A DNA stretch of 63,372 nt, from positions 623-63,994 of the forward strand of contig NZ_AOMA01000003.1 of assembly GCF_000337895.1 (NCBI RefSeq), written 5' to 3'. Below are positions 17,117 through 25,639 of this stretch, one piece after another. The first letter of the stretch is position 1. Each line of letters starts with the position of its first letter. A program made the translations under genes and the position numbers. The notes below the pieces were generated by a model. That model was not told where the DNA came from. It made no database searches and was given only the letters and a program-made list of their open reading frames with translations. Origin of the DNA: Halobiforma nitratireducens JCM 10879 (GTDB lineage Archaea > Halobacteriota > Halobacteria > Halobacteriales > Natrialbaceae).

Positions 17117-19045
17117 TCAGTAGCCGGATAGTTCCAGTTGCGCCGTCGTCGCGAAGTTCGTCACTCCCGACGGGTACGGCATCTGATTCGTCGCGCCGGT
17201 CAGTAGGAGCCAGACGACGAGTCGCTCTCCCTGAATCGGCTGACCGTCGACGTACTGGGCTGGGTGATACAGCTCCGAGGGCGTCCCTTCGTCGTACAGT
17301 CGGTGGGCCTGAGACTCCCCTGGACCGATCTCCTCTGGGTCTCGGCGCACGACGACGAGTTCCAGATCGTCCCGGAGCGGCACGTCGATCGTCTCGGTCC
17401 CGTCCGGGTTACTGAACCGGGCGATCGTTCCGGCGTCGCCCTCGAGGTAGAACTCCTCGTCGGGTTCGGTCCACTCTTCGCCGTCGAACAGTTCCACTGC
17501 CGCGCCGTCGTCGGTCCCGGGAGTGATATCGAGTGCCTGGGTCGACGTGTAGTGTTGAATGACCGGCTCCTCGTAGGACCCGGCTTCGTCGTAGCTCTCG
17601 GCGTCTTCGTCGCGTCGTTGCTGGAAGTGAGTCATAAATCCCGGGCCGGTCCGGCGGAACGTCGGCGCGAACACGCCGTCCGCGTAGAACTCGTAGGCGA
17701 TGTCGTAGTTGTACGGCCCGAAGCGAACACCGGAGTGAAAGTCGATGCTCTCCTGGCCGATCGCACTGGGGTGGTAGTGCGTTTTTAACTGGAAGCCCGG
17801 CGGCGTATCACCACGGGCAGGGAACTCGAGTCGGCCGAGTAATCCGGGGCCGCCGACCTCCTCGCTGTGGATGTCCCAGAAGAGCAGGTCGCCGTTGAAT
17901 ACGGTATCGTCGTCGGGGAAGTACCACTCGCGGGTGTTTCGACCGTCTCGTGGAGGCAAGTAGTACGCCGTGTACGTGATCGGGGAGTTCATCGCCTCGA
18001 AGACGGGGCTCCCGTTGTACGACGCCGAGACGGTCACGCCTTGCACCTCCGAGTGTTCCCAGTCGATCGACCACCCGTCCCGCTCGAACGACTCGTCCGG
18101 GCGCTCGATGCGGTGGTAGCCGTCGTTTGCCGTATAGTACGGACGCTGTTCCGCCGGCACGTCCGGAACGGCCTCGAGCACCGATTCCGGAGCCGGATCG
18201 ATGCTCTCGGCGATCTCGTAGAGCGGGTACACGACGGCGTGGTCGAGGACCGCAACGTCGACGATTTCGGGGTTTTCCGGGTCCGTCCCGTCGACGAACG
18301 CACTGATAATTCGGAGATCGCCGTCGTCTTTCACGTGCATGACGGCCGTCGATCCGTTCCCGTGACGGAGATCCGCCTGACCGATACCGGCATACCCTCC
18401 GGCAGCACCTTTCCACGACGGATACCACTCCCGATCGCTCATATCCCCGAAAGCGTCCTGGACCGCTTCGGTCCGATGGATACCTTGCCCGATCGCCATC
18501 TGGTAGGGGGTTTGGGTCACCGTCCACGAGACGTCCTGGGGCTCGGTCATCTCGAGTGCGACGAGCTCGTCGCGGTGGCGGTCGACGAGTCCGTAGATCG
18601 TTCGTCGATTCTCCGCCGTCACCTCGAACTCGGCTTCGTCGCCGTCGGGAAAGCCGGTCTCTCGAACGTGTAGCGAGGTCGGGCCCTGGATGCTGATCGT
18701 CTCCAGGTGGTTCGTGAGGACTTCGTACGCTTCGAAGCCGCCGATCCAGTCGCTGACAACGTCGTTGACTGCTGGATCGGTCAACAGCGTTTCGATCGCC
18801 CGTCGCTTCCGATACGTGTGGATTCGCTCGTAGGTATCCGCCTCGAACTGCCGAACGGAAGCGAAGTCGGCCGTCTCCAGTCTGAGAGCGGGAATGTCGG
18901 GTGCTTCAGGCTCGCCGTTAGGTTCAGAATTGCCTGCCTGATCGCCGCTTTGGCCGAAACCGCTACAGCCTGCGGCGGTGGCGATACCACCGGTGGCCGC
19001 GGCTACTTTCAGATATCTTCGGCGAGAGCAGAATTCGTCGGCCAT
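17117..19045 (-). CDS. Tat lipoprotein resembling copper amine oxidase
   Basis: Encodes 642 residues. The N-terminus is a Tat signal (SRRRYLKVAAATGG) ending in a lipobox-like TAAGC (Cys27), followed by a Ser/Asn/Glu linker, so it is likely anchored outside the membrane. Residues about 330-642 follow the order of a copper amine oxidase catalytic domain: PYNYDIAYEFYADG (N446-Y447-D448 at the place of the topaquinone Tyr in the T-x-x-N-Y-D/E motif), VIQHYTSTQALDI (place of HxH then RLD), and GERLVVWLLLTGATNQMPYP (place of the last copper ligand and the P.pED motif). One His of the HxH pair and the third ligand seem to be missing, so it may bind no copper. First gene of a two-gene operon with the DyP-like gene. 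Confidence 0.6.
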   Translation of the reverse strand: MADEFCSRRRYLKVAAATGGIATAAGCSGFGQSGDQAGNSEPNGEPEAPDIPALRLETADFASVRQFEADTYERIHTYRKRRAIETLLTDPAVNDVVSDWIGGFEAYEVLTNHLETISIQGPTSLHVRETGFPDGDEAEFEVTAENRRTIYGLVDRHRDELVALEMTEPQDVSWTVTQTPYQMAIGQGIHRTEAVQDAFGDMSDREWYPSWKGAAGGYAGIGQADLRHGNGSTAVMHVKDDGDLRIISAFVDGTDPENPEIVDVAVLDHAVVYPLYEIAESIDPAPESVLEAVPDVPAEQRPYYTANDGYHRIERPDESFERDGWSIDWEHSEVQGVTVSASYNGSPVFEAMNSPITYTAYYLPPRDGRNTREWYFPDDDTVFNGDLLFWDIHSEEVGGPGLLGRLEFPARGDTPPGFQLKTHYHPSAIGQESIDFHSGVRFGPYNYDIAYEFYADGVFAPTFRRTGPGFMTHFQQRRDEDAESYDEAGSYEEPVIQHYTSTQALDITPGTDDGAAVELFDGEEWTEPDEEFYLEGDAGTIARFSNPDGTETIDVPLRDDLELVVVRRDPEEIGPGESQAHRLYDEGTPSELYHPAQYVDGQPIQGERLVVWLLLTGATNQMPYPSGVTNFATTAQLELSGY

Positions 19046-19063
19046 TACGACAGCGGTATGATG

Positions 19064-19078
19064 TCATACTATAGTAAT
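19064..19078 (-). promoter_or_regulatory. TATA box for the amine-oxidase-like/DyP-like operon
   Basis: On the minus strand TTACTATAGTATGAC lies about 25-30 bases before ATG 19045. That is the distance expected when transcription begins at or next to the start codon, so the mRNA is probably leaderless. The rest of 19046-19313 holds no gene. Confidence 0.6.
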
Positions 19079-19313
19079 CTTTGGCAGCGTTTCAAAACGA
19101 GATGGAGCGTCGCATCCGTCCCAGCGACTGCACACGAACTCTCGAGTGGGGATGGAGCTAGCGACGGCACGCGGAAAACGAGCACCGTGTCCGTGTTTCC
19201 CGGAGTGTACACGGGGACACGCAGCTGGGGAGCGGGTTAGTCGGCTCCGAAGACGGTCCGTGCGGGAACTGGACCGTCGTGTGCTCGAGTGAGCAGTCCG
19301 GCTGTGGCTGCCG

Positions 19314-20123
19314 TTAGCCGGTGTTACCGTCGGTGGCTTCAGACTCACCGTCTTCACCGTCGTCGCCATCGTCGCTCGAATCGCCGACGGCGAACCCACC
19401 GTCACCACCGTCGCCACCGTCGCCACCGACGGCGAGTGCATCGCCGCCGTCGGCATCGGTATCACCGTCCTCGGAAATCGCTTCCCCGCCGGGGCCGCCG
19501 GCAGCAGCGGCGTCACCGCCATCACCGCCATCGCCGCCGTGGGCTGGCCCACCGACGGCGAGACCGCCGTCACCACCGTCACCGCCGTCGCCACCGATAG
19601 CGTACGCGTTGCCGCCGCTGGCATCGGCGTCGCCGGCGTCCGATAGTGCGACACCGCCGGGGCCGCCTGCGGCTGCGGCGCTACCGCCGTCGCCACCGTC
19701 ACCGCCGTAAGCGGTGCCACCGACTGCAATGCCGCCGTCACCGCCATTACCGCCGTCGCCACCGGCTGCGAGTGCATCGCCGCCGCTAGCGTTTGCGTCG
19801 CGGTCGCTGTCGTTACTGGCTGCGAATCCGCCGTCGCCACCTGCGGCTGCGGCGTCGCCGCCGTCGCCGCCGTCACCGCCGTCGGCCGAGCCGCCGACCG
19901 CGATCCCGCCGCTTCCGCCGTTCGTTCCGTCAGCGGAGCCACCGACGACGACGCCGCCGTCGTCGCCGTCGCCGTCGATAGCGAGGCGATCGTCGGTTAC
20001 CGTGATCCCTTCTATGCTGTTCTCGACTCCGTGCTCGTCCGCTGTAGCTGCTCCTGCACCGACGAGTACCAGACACCCCACTGCTACCGCGACCGTAATC
20101 GTGATCGTGAGTGCGCGAGTCAT
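19314..20123 (-). CDS. Exported glycine-rich tandem-repeat protein
   Basis: Encodes 269 residues with a Sec-type signal (MTRALTITITVAVAVGCLVL, cleavage near ATA-DE at 28). Residues 70-250 are four near-identical units of 56-58 residues: GG(I/L/F)AVGG..., then GGDGGDGG tracts, AAAAGGPGG, a short Asp/Ala spacer and GGDALAAGGDGG. Starts of the units are near residues 72, 130, 186 and 242. The last 25 residues are acidic (DDGDDGEDGESEATDGNTG). Composition recalls PE_PGRS and other Gly-rich surface proteins that form polyglycine helix bundles with bound calcium. No enzyme motif is present. The signal peptide is closely like that of the protein at 62746. A surface or matrix role is inferred. Confidence 0.75.
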   Translation of the reverse strand: MTRALTITITVAVAVGCLVLVGAGAATADEHGVENSIEGITVTDDRLAIDGDGDDGGVVVGGSADGTNGGSGGIAVGGSADGGDGGDGGDAAAAGGDGGFAASNDSDRDANASGGDALAAGGDGGNGGDGGIAVGGTAYGGDGGDGGSAAAAGGPGGVALSDAGDADASGGNAYAIGGDGGDGGDGGLAVGGPAHGGDGGDGGDAAAAGGPGGEAISEDGDTDADGGDALAVGGDGGDGGDGGFAVGDSSDDGDDGEDGESEATDGNTG

Positions 20124-20794
20124 GGTCGTGAACGGGGAACGCTCGAGACCGACGCGACCCTATCGGACCGATGGAGACGTCTCTCACGGCGGTAGACGTC
20201 GTCTCCGAGCTGCTCCCCGATAGAGTGTGTCACCGCTTTCACTCTTAAATCGGGCCCACGGTTACGATCGGAGCCGGTTATTTATTCCACGAAACCGGTC
20301 CCGGACTATACCCGTAGAAGTAATCCGGCACTTCCGCTGCGTCTCGAGACGTGGCTCGAACAGTCGTCTCGCTAGCTGTTTCTCGAGGCCACTATCGTAC
20401 TGTCCGGGAGATCCGAAACTGACTGCTAGGCAACACGGTGAGCGGAGCAACGTCTGTCGACGGTGGATTCCATTCAGCCCCGCTCTATAGCGTTCGTCGA
20501 GGCGATCATCTCACATCAAATACCATAAATCCGAATCAATAACGGTTCAACACTACGCGAGCAGACTATTCCCCGCTCGGTACGAGGATCGGAACACGAC
20601 TCTGCTGGCAGCTTCTCCCTCCCCCGGGTCGGTCGTGCTCACGGCAGGACGTGGCCGATCCGGTGTGAATCTCGGCCCTGGTAGGACATCGATGGCTACG
20701 CCGAACGTCGCCGCGTGTGCTCACAACGACCCTCGGCCGGACGCTGTGTACGGATCGCGCTCGTCGGGTGAGCAGGACTCGACGGCCGTCCGGC
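20124..20794. other. Intergenic region without recognisable gene
   Basis: About 670 bases. Upstream of the glycine-rich gene (minus strand) there is an AT-richer patch near 20235-20300 that may hold its promoter. Another AT-rich patch lies at 20510-20560 (AAATACCATAAATCCGAATCAATAACGG). Frames here translate to Arg/Ser-rich, non-protein-like sequence on both strands. Confidence 0.5.
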
Positions 20795-21832
20795 TCAGCC
20801 CGAGAAGAGACGTTTGATCCGGCCGAAAAGACCCGAACCGCCGTCATCGTCTTCAATCTCGGCCGAGTCGCCCGTCCCCGAGTCGCCGTCGTTCGGATCG
20901 ATCGAACCTGCAAGCGGGCCGTCCGCGCCGTCGGTCGACGATCCGCCGACGCCGGTCTCGATGTCGTCCATCGAGAGGTCGACCTCGCCGATATCGGGTG
21001 TCGAGTCCCGGCCCTCGCCGGCCTCGGCCGCGCGGACGTCCGCACCGCTTACCTCGCCGCCTTCGAGGCGGGCGGCGAGTTCGTCGGGGTCCCTGGAGGG
21101 GTCGGGTGCAGCGTCAGTATCGTCGCCGGTCCCGGCGTCGCTCTCGCGATCGGCGTCGGGTTTCGTGGAGGGGGCGTCGTCGGAGCCGTCGAGCGACCCT
21201 CCGCCCGACTCGGCAAGCGAGGCTGCTGCGGCATCGATCTCTGGCCCGTCACCGTCGCCGGGCGTCGCGTCGTCGTCCGGTGGGTTCGACACGTCGCTGC
21301 CTTCCGGTGTCGTCGGTTCGGTTTCGCCGTTGCAATCGTCGCTGCCGGTTTCGTCCGTGCCAGCGTCGTCGCTTCCGGCGTCGTCGGTCTCCCTCTCGTC
21401 GTTTCTGTCGGTCTCCCTCACGTCGTCGACGTCGTCGACTCTCGCGTCCGATTCCAACCGTGAGGTTCCGCTCGCACTTTCGTCCGCGTCCGTCCCCACA
21501 CCCGCGTCCGGTTCTTCGCTCGGTTCATGGCTCGCGCCCGATGCCGTGTTGGACTCCCCACTCGAGTCCGCTTCAGTCCCGGTCTCGTCCGTGGAGTGTC
21601 CCTGCGACGTGGTCTCGGCTTCCGTCTCCGTCTTCGTCTCCTGTTCCGGCTCCGTCTCCGTCTCTTCGTCCCCGATCGACTCGAGAATGTCGTCGACGCT
21701 CTCTTCGGCAACGACGCGCTGGGGACCGCCGCCGGTTTCGATTCCGCCAGCTAGCGTCCCCTGGTCGTCTTCGGCTTCCTCGCCGTCCCCGTCACCCCCG
21801 TCGTCCGTCGCTCGCTCTCGATCGTTGCTCAT
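20795..21832 (-). CDS. Acidic low-complexity protein with amphipathic C-terminal tail
   Basis: Encodes 345 residues from ATG 21832 (MSNDRERATDDGGDGDGEEA). Nearly the whole chain is Asp/Glu/Ser/Thr/Gly-rich and looks disordered. Small ordered patches are GGPQRVVAEESVDDILESIG (residues 30-50), SRDPDELAARLEGGEVSGADVRAAEAG and VDLSMDDIETGVGG. The end, GLFGRIKRLFSG, is a short basic amphipathic helix that could touch a membrane or another protein. I do not recognise a family with a known role. The frame is open to 21910, but the extra residues look non-coding. A linker or scaffold role is possible; two short motifs with DDI-LESI and MDDIE could be protein-binding helices. Confidence 0.65.
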   Translation of the reverse strand: MSNDRERATDDGGDGDGEEAEDDQGTLAGGIETGGGPQRVVAEESVDDILESIGDEETETEPEQETKTETEAETTSQGHSTDETGTEADSSGESNTASGASHEPSEEPDAGVGTDADESASGTSRLESDARVDDVDDVRETDRNDERETDDAGSDDAGTDETGSDDCNGETEPTTPEGSDVSNPPDDDATPGDGDGPEIDAAAASLAESGGGSLDGSDDAPSTKPDADRESDAGTGDDTDAAPDPSRDPDELAARLEGGEVSGADVRAAEAGEGRDSTPDIGEVDLSMDDIETGVGGSSTDGADGPLAGSIDPNDGDSGTGDSAEIEDDDGGSGLFGRIKRLFSG

Positions 21833-21928
21833 TGTGTGTGAGAGGTGGGCGCGACACCATAACCTTTCTCCCACGCTATCGGGTCGATCAAGAAACGACC
21901 GGTCCGTCACCGCGTCGATCCGATCGAA

Positions 21929-22714
21929 TCACGCCTCGGCCAGCGCCGGTCGGGATCGCACGACGTTGATCACGGCCCCGAGAAGGATGATGATCCCGGC
22001 GAAGTAGAGCCAGGTAACGAAGAGGATCACGGCCCCGACGGCTCCGTAGGCCTGGTAGCGACCGGCGTTGGCGGCGTAAATCTGGAACCCGACCTGCAGG
22101 ATCGTCCAGCCGACCGCGGCGACGACCGTACCCGGTAGCACCTCGAGCACGCCGACCGAGATCGGCGGGAGAACGTAGTAGAGCGGTAGAAAGACGAGCA
22201 CGAGTCCGAGCAACAGCGCCACCCAGCTCAGCAGCCCCACGAACGGCACGTGGTCCGCGGCGATCCCTAGAACGGTTCCGATCACGACCATCAGGGCGAG
22301 CGCCCCGGTCCCCGCGACGATCACGACGAGGCCGTCGCGGAGTTCGTCCACCAGAGACGTTTCGACCGCCTCGTCGTAGAGCAGATCGAACGCCGTACTG
22401 AGGCCTCGAAACACCTTGAGCGCACCCCAGCCCCCGACCGCGAGCGCGACGATCGTCGCCTGTGTGCGCCCGGTCTCGGCCGCCAACGCCTCGGTAATAA
22501 GTTCCTCACCGGCCTCCGGAAGGAAATCACCCGCGACCAGGACCAACCGCTCGGCGGCTTGCTCGCCGCCGAGCAGCGAGCCCACGACGAGCGCGAGCAA
22601 CACGAGCGGGATCAGCGAGACGAACGCGTAGTAGGCAAACGCCGCCGCGAGGAGGGTAATGTCGCGATCGCTCGCCGTTCGATAGATCGCGACGAGCGTG
22701 TCCCGGAGGTCCAT
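21929..22714 (-). CDS. YihY/BrkB family membrane protein
   Basis: Encodes 261 residues with six membrane helices. The opening MDLRDTLVAIYRTASDRDIT leads to LLAAAFAYYAFVSLIPLVLL, the family signature (aAa.aYya.lSl.Pll). GGWGALKVFRGLSTAFDLLYD follows, matching the conserved loop with its small helix, and the protein ends in GAVILFVTWLYFAGIIILLG. The family was once called RNase BN or BrkB, but no enzymatic role is proven; it is a transporter-like fold of unknown substrate. Start ATG 22714 fits the family; the longer open frame upstream is not protein-like. Confidence 0.9.
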   Translation of the reverse strand: MDLRDTLVAIYRTASDRDITLLAAAFAYYAFVSLIPLVLLALVVGSLLGGEQAAERLVLVAGDFLPEAGEELITEALAAETGRTQATIVALAVGGWGALKVFRGLSTAFDLLYDEAVETSLVDELRDGLVVIVAGTGALALMVVIGTVLGIAADHVPFVGLLSWVALLLGLVLVFLPLYYVLPPISVGVLEVLPGTVVAAVGWTILQVGFQIYAANAGRYQAYGAVGAVILFVTWLYFAGIIILLGAVINVVRSRPALAEA

Positions 22715-22868
22715 GGTGGTCGTTCGACGAGAGCGGCCAAGAGTGTGACAGTTCGTTGCAGCTGGTGGACTCTCGCCCTCACTCCCAAGAGCGAGGCGAG
22801 GGAGAAAGCGAGGACGATGACGAGGGCGGGGGCGAGGCCGAGCAATCCTGCCGGTAACACATCGCCTG

Positions 22869-23693
22869 TCACAGCGTGTAACAGAAGTTGTGCGATGCAT
22901 AGACCGCACCATCGTCGTCGACGTAGATTCCGACGCCGCCACGGTCCCAGCCGTGGGAGGCGTGCTCCTCGAGGATCGCTTCCCGGTGTTCGGTGGAGTT
23001 CATCCACTGGTCGACCAGCCCGCTCGCGACGTGTTCCGCGGTCCGGTATTCGACGACATCGCCGTTTCCGGGCTCGTCGACGGGACGATCGACCCACGTC
23101 AGTGCGATGTTCTCGCCGTAGGCGCGACAGTAGTCGTCGACGTCGGTGAACCGGTCGTACGGCCCCTCCCCGTCCGGGTTCGTATGCGCGAAGTAATTGC
23201 GGTCAGCCATGTCGTAGCTGTGGGCCCGCGCGACCGACGCGATAGTACCGTCCCACTCGATCGGCTCGAGGTCGTGTTCGGCCCGGCGGTCGTTGACTTC
23301 CGCGTGAACGAAGTCCTCCACCGCCTCGGAGGAAATCGTCTCCACGTCCGTCTCGTAACTCGATTCGCCGGGATCGTCCGGGTCCGTCTCGTCGACGTCA
23401 CGCTCGCCGGCTGGTGGCGGTTCGGCGCTCGGGCTCGGCCCGTCGACGACCTCGATCTCGTCGGCGCTCTCGAGGTCGTCGATCGTCTCGAGCACTGTCG
23501 GCCCCACGAGGAGGCCTCCGAGGACGACGGTGCCGACGAGAAGAAGGACGAACCCGAGGGTAAACAGCGAACGCAGGAGCGCGCGATTCCGAGGGCCCGG
23601 AGCAGCCGCCGCTCTCGTACGGCTCGTCTCGTCGGCAGCGGATGCTCGTTCCCGCTTTCGCGTTTGCTCCTGATCCCGTCCCGGACTCGCCAT
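22869..23693 (-). CDS. Membrane-anchored CAP (SCP/PR1-like) domain protein
   Basis: Encodes 274 residues. A charged cytoplasmic N-terminus of about 35 residues precedes one membrane helix (LLRSLFTLGFVLLLVGTVVL), then a Pro/Asp/Glu linker and a CAP domain from about residue 125. CAP signatures: FVHAEVNDRRAEHDLEPIEW, ARAHSYDMADRNYFAHTNPD (the His of the conserved cavity in FAHT), RAYGENIALTW (GEN motif) and STEHREAILEEHASH (H.. cavity His). The domain faces outside. CAP proteins in prokaryotes are thought to bind lipids or act as proteases; the actual substrate is unknown. It is followed by the BrkB gene on the same strand with 154 bases between. Confidence 0.9.
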   Translation of the reverse strand: MASPGRDQEQTRKRERASAADETSRTRAAAAPGPRNRALLRSLFTLGFVLLLVGTVVLGGLLVGPTVLETIDDLESADEIEVVDGPSPSAEPPPAGERDVDETDPDDPGESSYETDVETISSEAVEDFVHAEVNDRRAEHDLEPIEWDGTIASVARAHSYDMADRNYFAHTNPDGEGPYDRFTDVDDYCRAYGENIALTWVDRPVDEPGNGDVVEYRTAEHVASGLVDQWMNSTEHREAILEEHASHGWDRGGVGIYVDDDGAVYASHNFCYTL

Positions 23694-23854
23694 CGTCGAA
23701 ACGTGGGCTCTCCCCGACTATGATATCGACGGTCGCTTGCAGGCGTTGAGAGTCCCCCGACCGTGAGACGCGTCGACGGCGTCCGATCTCGAGGGGCTGT
23801 GTCGGTTCACAGAAGAATCGAGGCGGATGCCACGGGGCTTGACCCCGAGGCAAT

Positions 23855-24202
23855 TTACAGCCGGGGTTTCTCGAGTGAGGGATCACCGTCGTCGCTTTCC
23901 TCCCCGAAAATCGTCTCGTGGAAGCCGATCACCAGCCCCGGCACGACCGCCATGAAAAGGTGCTCCTCGAGGGGGATGCCGGCCACGTCGATCCCGGTCC
24001 GGAGCTTGATGTCGAAGACGCCCACCGAGAGCGTGTATCGGTCCCAGACGTACGCGATCGGATACAGCGCGAGGATCGTCACCGCGGCCTTGCGGAGCGC
24101 GTTCTGTCGACGGAGCAGAACTACCGCGATCGTTCCCCAGAACAGTTCGGTTGCCAGATACGTGTACCGGCCGAAAACGCTGATATCGGGTTTCGGTGCC
24201 AT
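23855..24202 (-). CDS. Single-domain lycopene-cyclase-like membrane protein
   Basis: Encodes 115 residues with about three membrane helices. The conserved end of helix 3, IPLEEHLFMAVVPGLVIG, is the signature of the CrtYcd/lycopene beta-cyclase domain (P.EE..F...). In haloarchaeal CrtY two such domains are joined in one chain of about 240 residues; here there is only one. It may form a dimer with a partner or serve another isoprenoid step. No other carotenoid gene is near. ATG 24202 (MAPKPDISVFGRYTYL) is chosen since upstream codons are not protein-like and overlap the divergent promoter region. It is divergent from the CBS gene with 112 bases between starts. Confidence 0.8.
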   Translation of the reverse strand: MAPKPDISVFGRYTYLATELFWGTIAVVLLRRQNALRKAAVTILALYPIAYVWDRYTLSVGVFDIKLRTGIDVAGIPLEEHLFMAVVPGLVIGFHETIFGEESDDGDPSLEKPRL

Positions 24203-24314
24203 CCGTGACTGGCCGACGTTACCAGAGTCTCGCCAAAGAGTCTCAGCGTTCCGGACGCGTCTGGGAACAGGCAATATCTTCAAAACCCCGGCGGCAGTAC
24301 ACCTACCCGGAACG

Positions 24315-25472
24315 ATGAATATCGCTGATATCGCCACCCAGGATTACATCGAAGTCGACGTCGGCACGCGCATGGGGAAGGTCCGTTCTACGTTCGAGAA
24401 CGGCGGCCCCAAGGGAATTATCGTCACTAACGACGGGGAATACGAGGGCGTCATCAGCGAGCGGGAAGTCCTCCAGTCTCACGTCGAAGACGACGCGAAA
24501 GTCTCCGCCCTGATCAAACCGAGCCGAAACGACCCCTCCCCGAAAGTCGACCGGGAAGAAGACGTCCGGGAGACCGCCCGCCTGCTGATCGAGAGCAACT
24601 CGAAGGTCGCCCCCGTCTTCGAGAACGGTGATCTCTGGGGGGTCATCAGCGACGAGGCCATTCTCGAGGCCGTCCTCGACAACCTCGATACGCTGACTGT
24701 CGAAGACATCTACACGTCGGAATCGGTGACGATTCAGGAAGACGACGGCGTCGGAAAGGCGATCAACCTCCTCCGCGAGCACGGAATCTCTCGGCTGCCG
24801 GTTCTCAACGAGAACGGCTACCTCTCCGGAGTCGTGACGACCTACGACATCGCGGACTTCGCGATCCGAAAGAACGAGACGACCACGACCGGCGACCGCG
24901 TCGGCGACTCCCAGCGTCTGCTCGATGTGCCGGTCTACGACATTATGAACAGCCCGGTCGAGACGATCACACGTGAAGCGACCGCGAAGGACGCCGTCGA
25001 GCGGATGCTCGATCAGGACTACGCTGGACTGATGGTCACGCCCGAAGACGACGACCGCGTCGTCATCGGCGTCGTCACCAAGACCGACGTCCTGCGGGCG
25101 CTGACGTTCACCGAAAAAGAGCGAATGGACGTCCAGATCACGAACGTTTCCCTGCTCGATACGATCTCCCGCGAATCCGTCCACGAGAGCATCGAAGAGG
25201 TGTCGGACAAGTACGCCGACATGCAGGTGCTGCACGCCCACGTCCGCTTCAAAGAGCACAAGGAGAAACTCCGGGGCACGCCGCTGATCCACTGCCAGGT
25301 CCGCCTGCGTACGAACAAGGGCCAGGTCGCCGGTACCGGCGAGGGCTACGGTGCCGAGAACGCCTTCCGGGTCGCCCTGGACAAACTCGAGCGCAACGTC
25401 CTCGAGGTCAAGGGCATCACGAGCGACGAGGAGTACCGCGGCCAGCTGCTGCGGAAACTAAACGAGCTGTAA
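24315..25472 (+). CDS. Four-CBS-domain protein with C-terminal HPF-like domain
   Basis: Encodes 385 residues. Four CBS motifs form two Bateman modules (residues about 1-60, 62-125, 130-200 and 215-275), with typical sequences such as EGVISEREVL, WGVISDEAIL, LSGVVTTYDIADFA and VIGVVTKTDVLRAL. Such modules sense adenosine nucleotides. Residues about 295-385 read as a sigma-54-modulation/ribosome-hibernation-like fold: MQVLHAHVRFKEHKEK, CQVRLRTNKGQVAGTGEGYG and FRVALDKLERNVLE. The combination suggests energy-dependent control of ribosomes or another RNA target (inference). ATG 24315 begins the first CBS domain directly. Soluble, single gene. Confidence 0.85.
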   Translation: MNIADIATQDYIEVDVGTRMGKVRSTFENGGPKGIIVTNDGEYEGVISEREVLQSHVEDDAKVSALIKPSRNDPSPKVDREEDVRETARLLIESNSKVAPVFENGDLWGVISDEAILEAVLDNLDTLTVEDIYTSESVTIQEDDGVGKAINLLREHGISRLPVLNENGYLSGVVTTYDIADFAIRKNETTTTGDRVGDSQRLLDVPVYDIMNSPVETITREATAKDAVERMLDQDYAGLMVTPEDDDRVVIGVVTKTDVLRALTFTEKERMDVQITNVSLLDTISRESVHESIEEVSDKYADMQVLHAHVRFKEHKEKLRGTPLIHCQVRLRTNKGQVAGTGEGYGAENAFRVALDKLERNVLEVKGITSDEEYRGQLLRKLNEL

Positions 25473-25639
25473 CGCGGCACGGTCGTAGCGGGTTCGTCGA
25501 TGTCGGCACCGACCTCGACCTCGACCTCAATCTCAGTCCCGGCCCCGATTTCTCTCTTGACTTCGATCTCGAGCCCGCTTGATTCGATCGTGGCTCGAGC
25601 GGCCGATCGCTCGCTTTCGACTCGTTTTCGACCAGCCGC

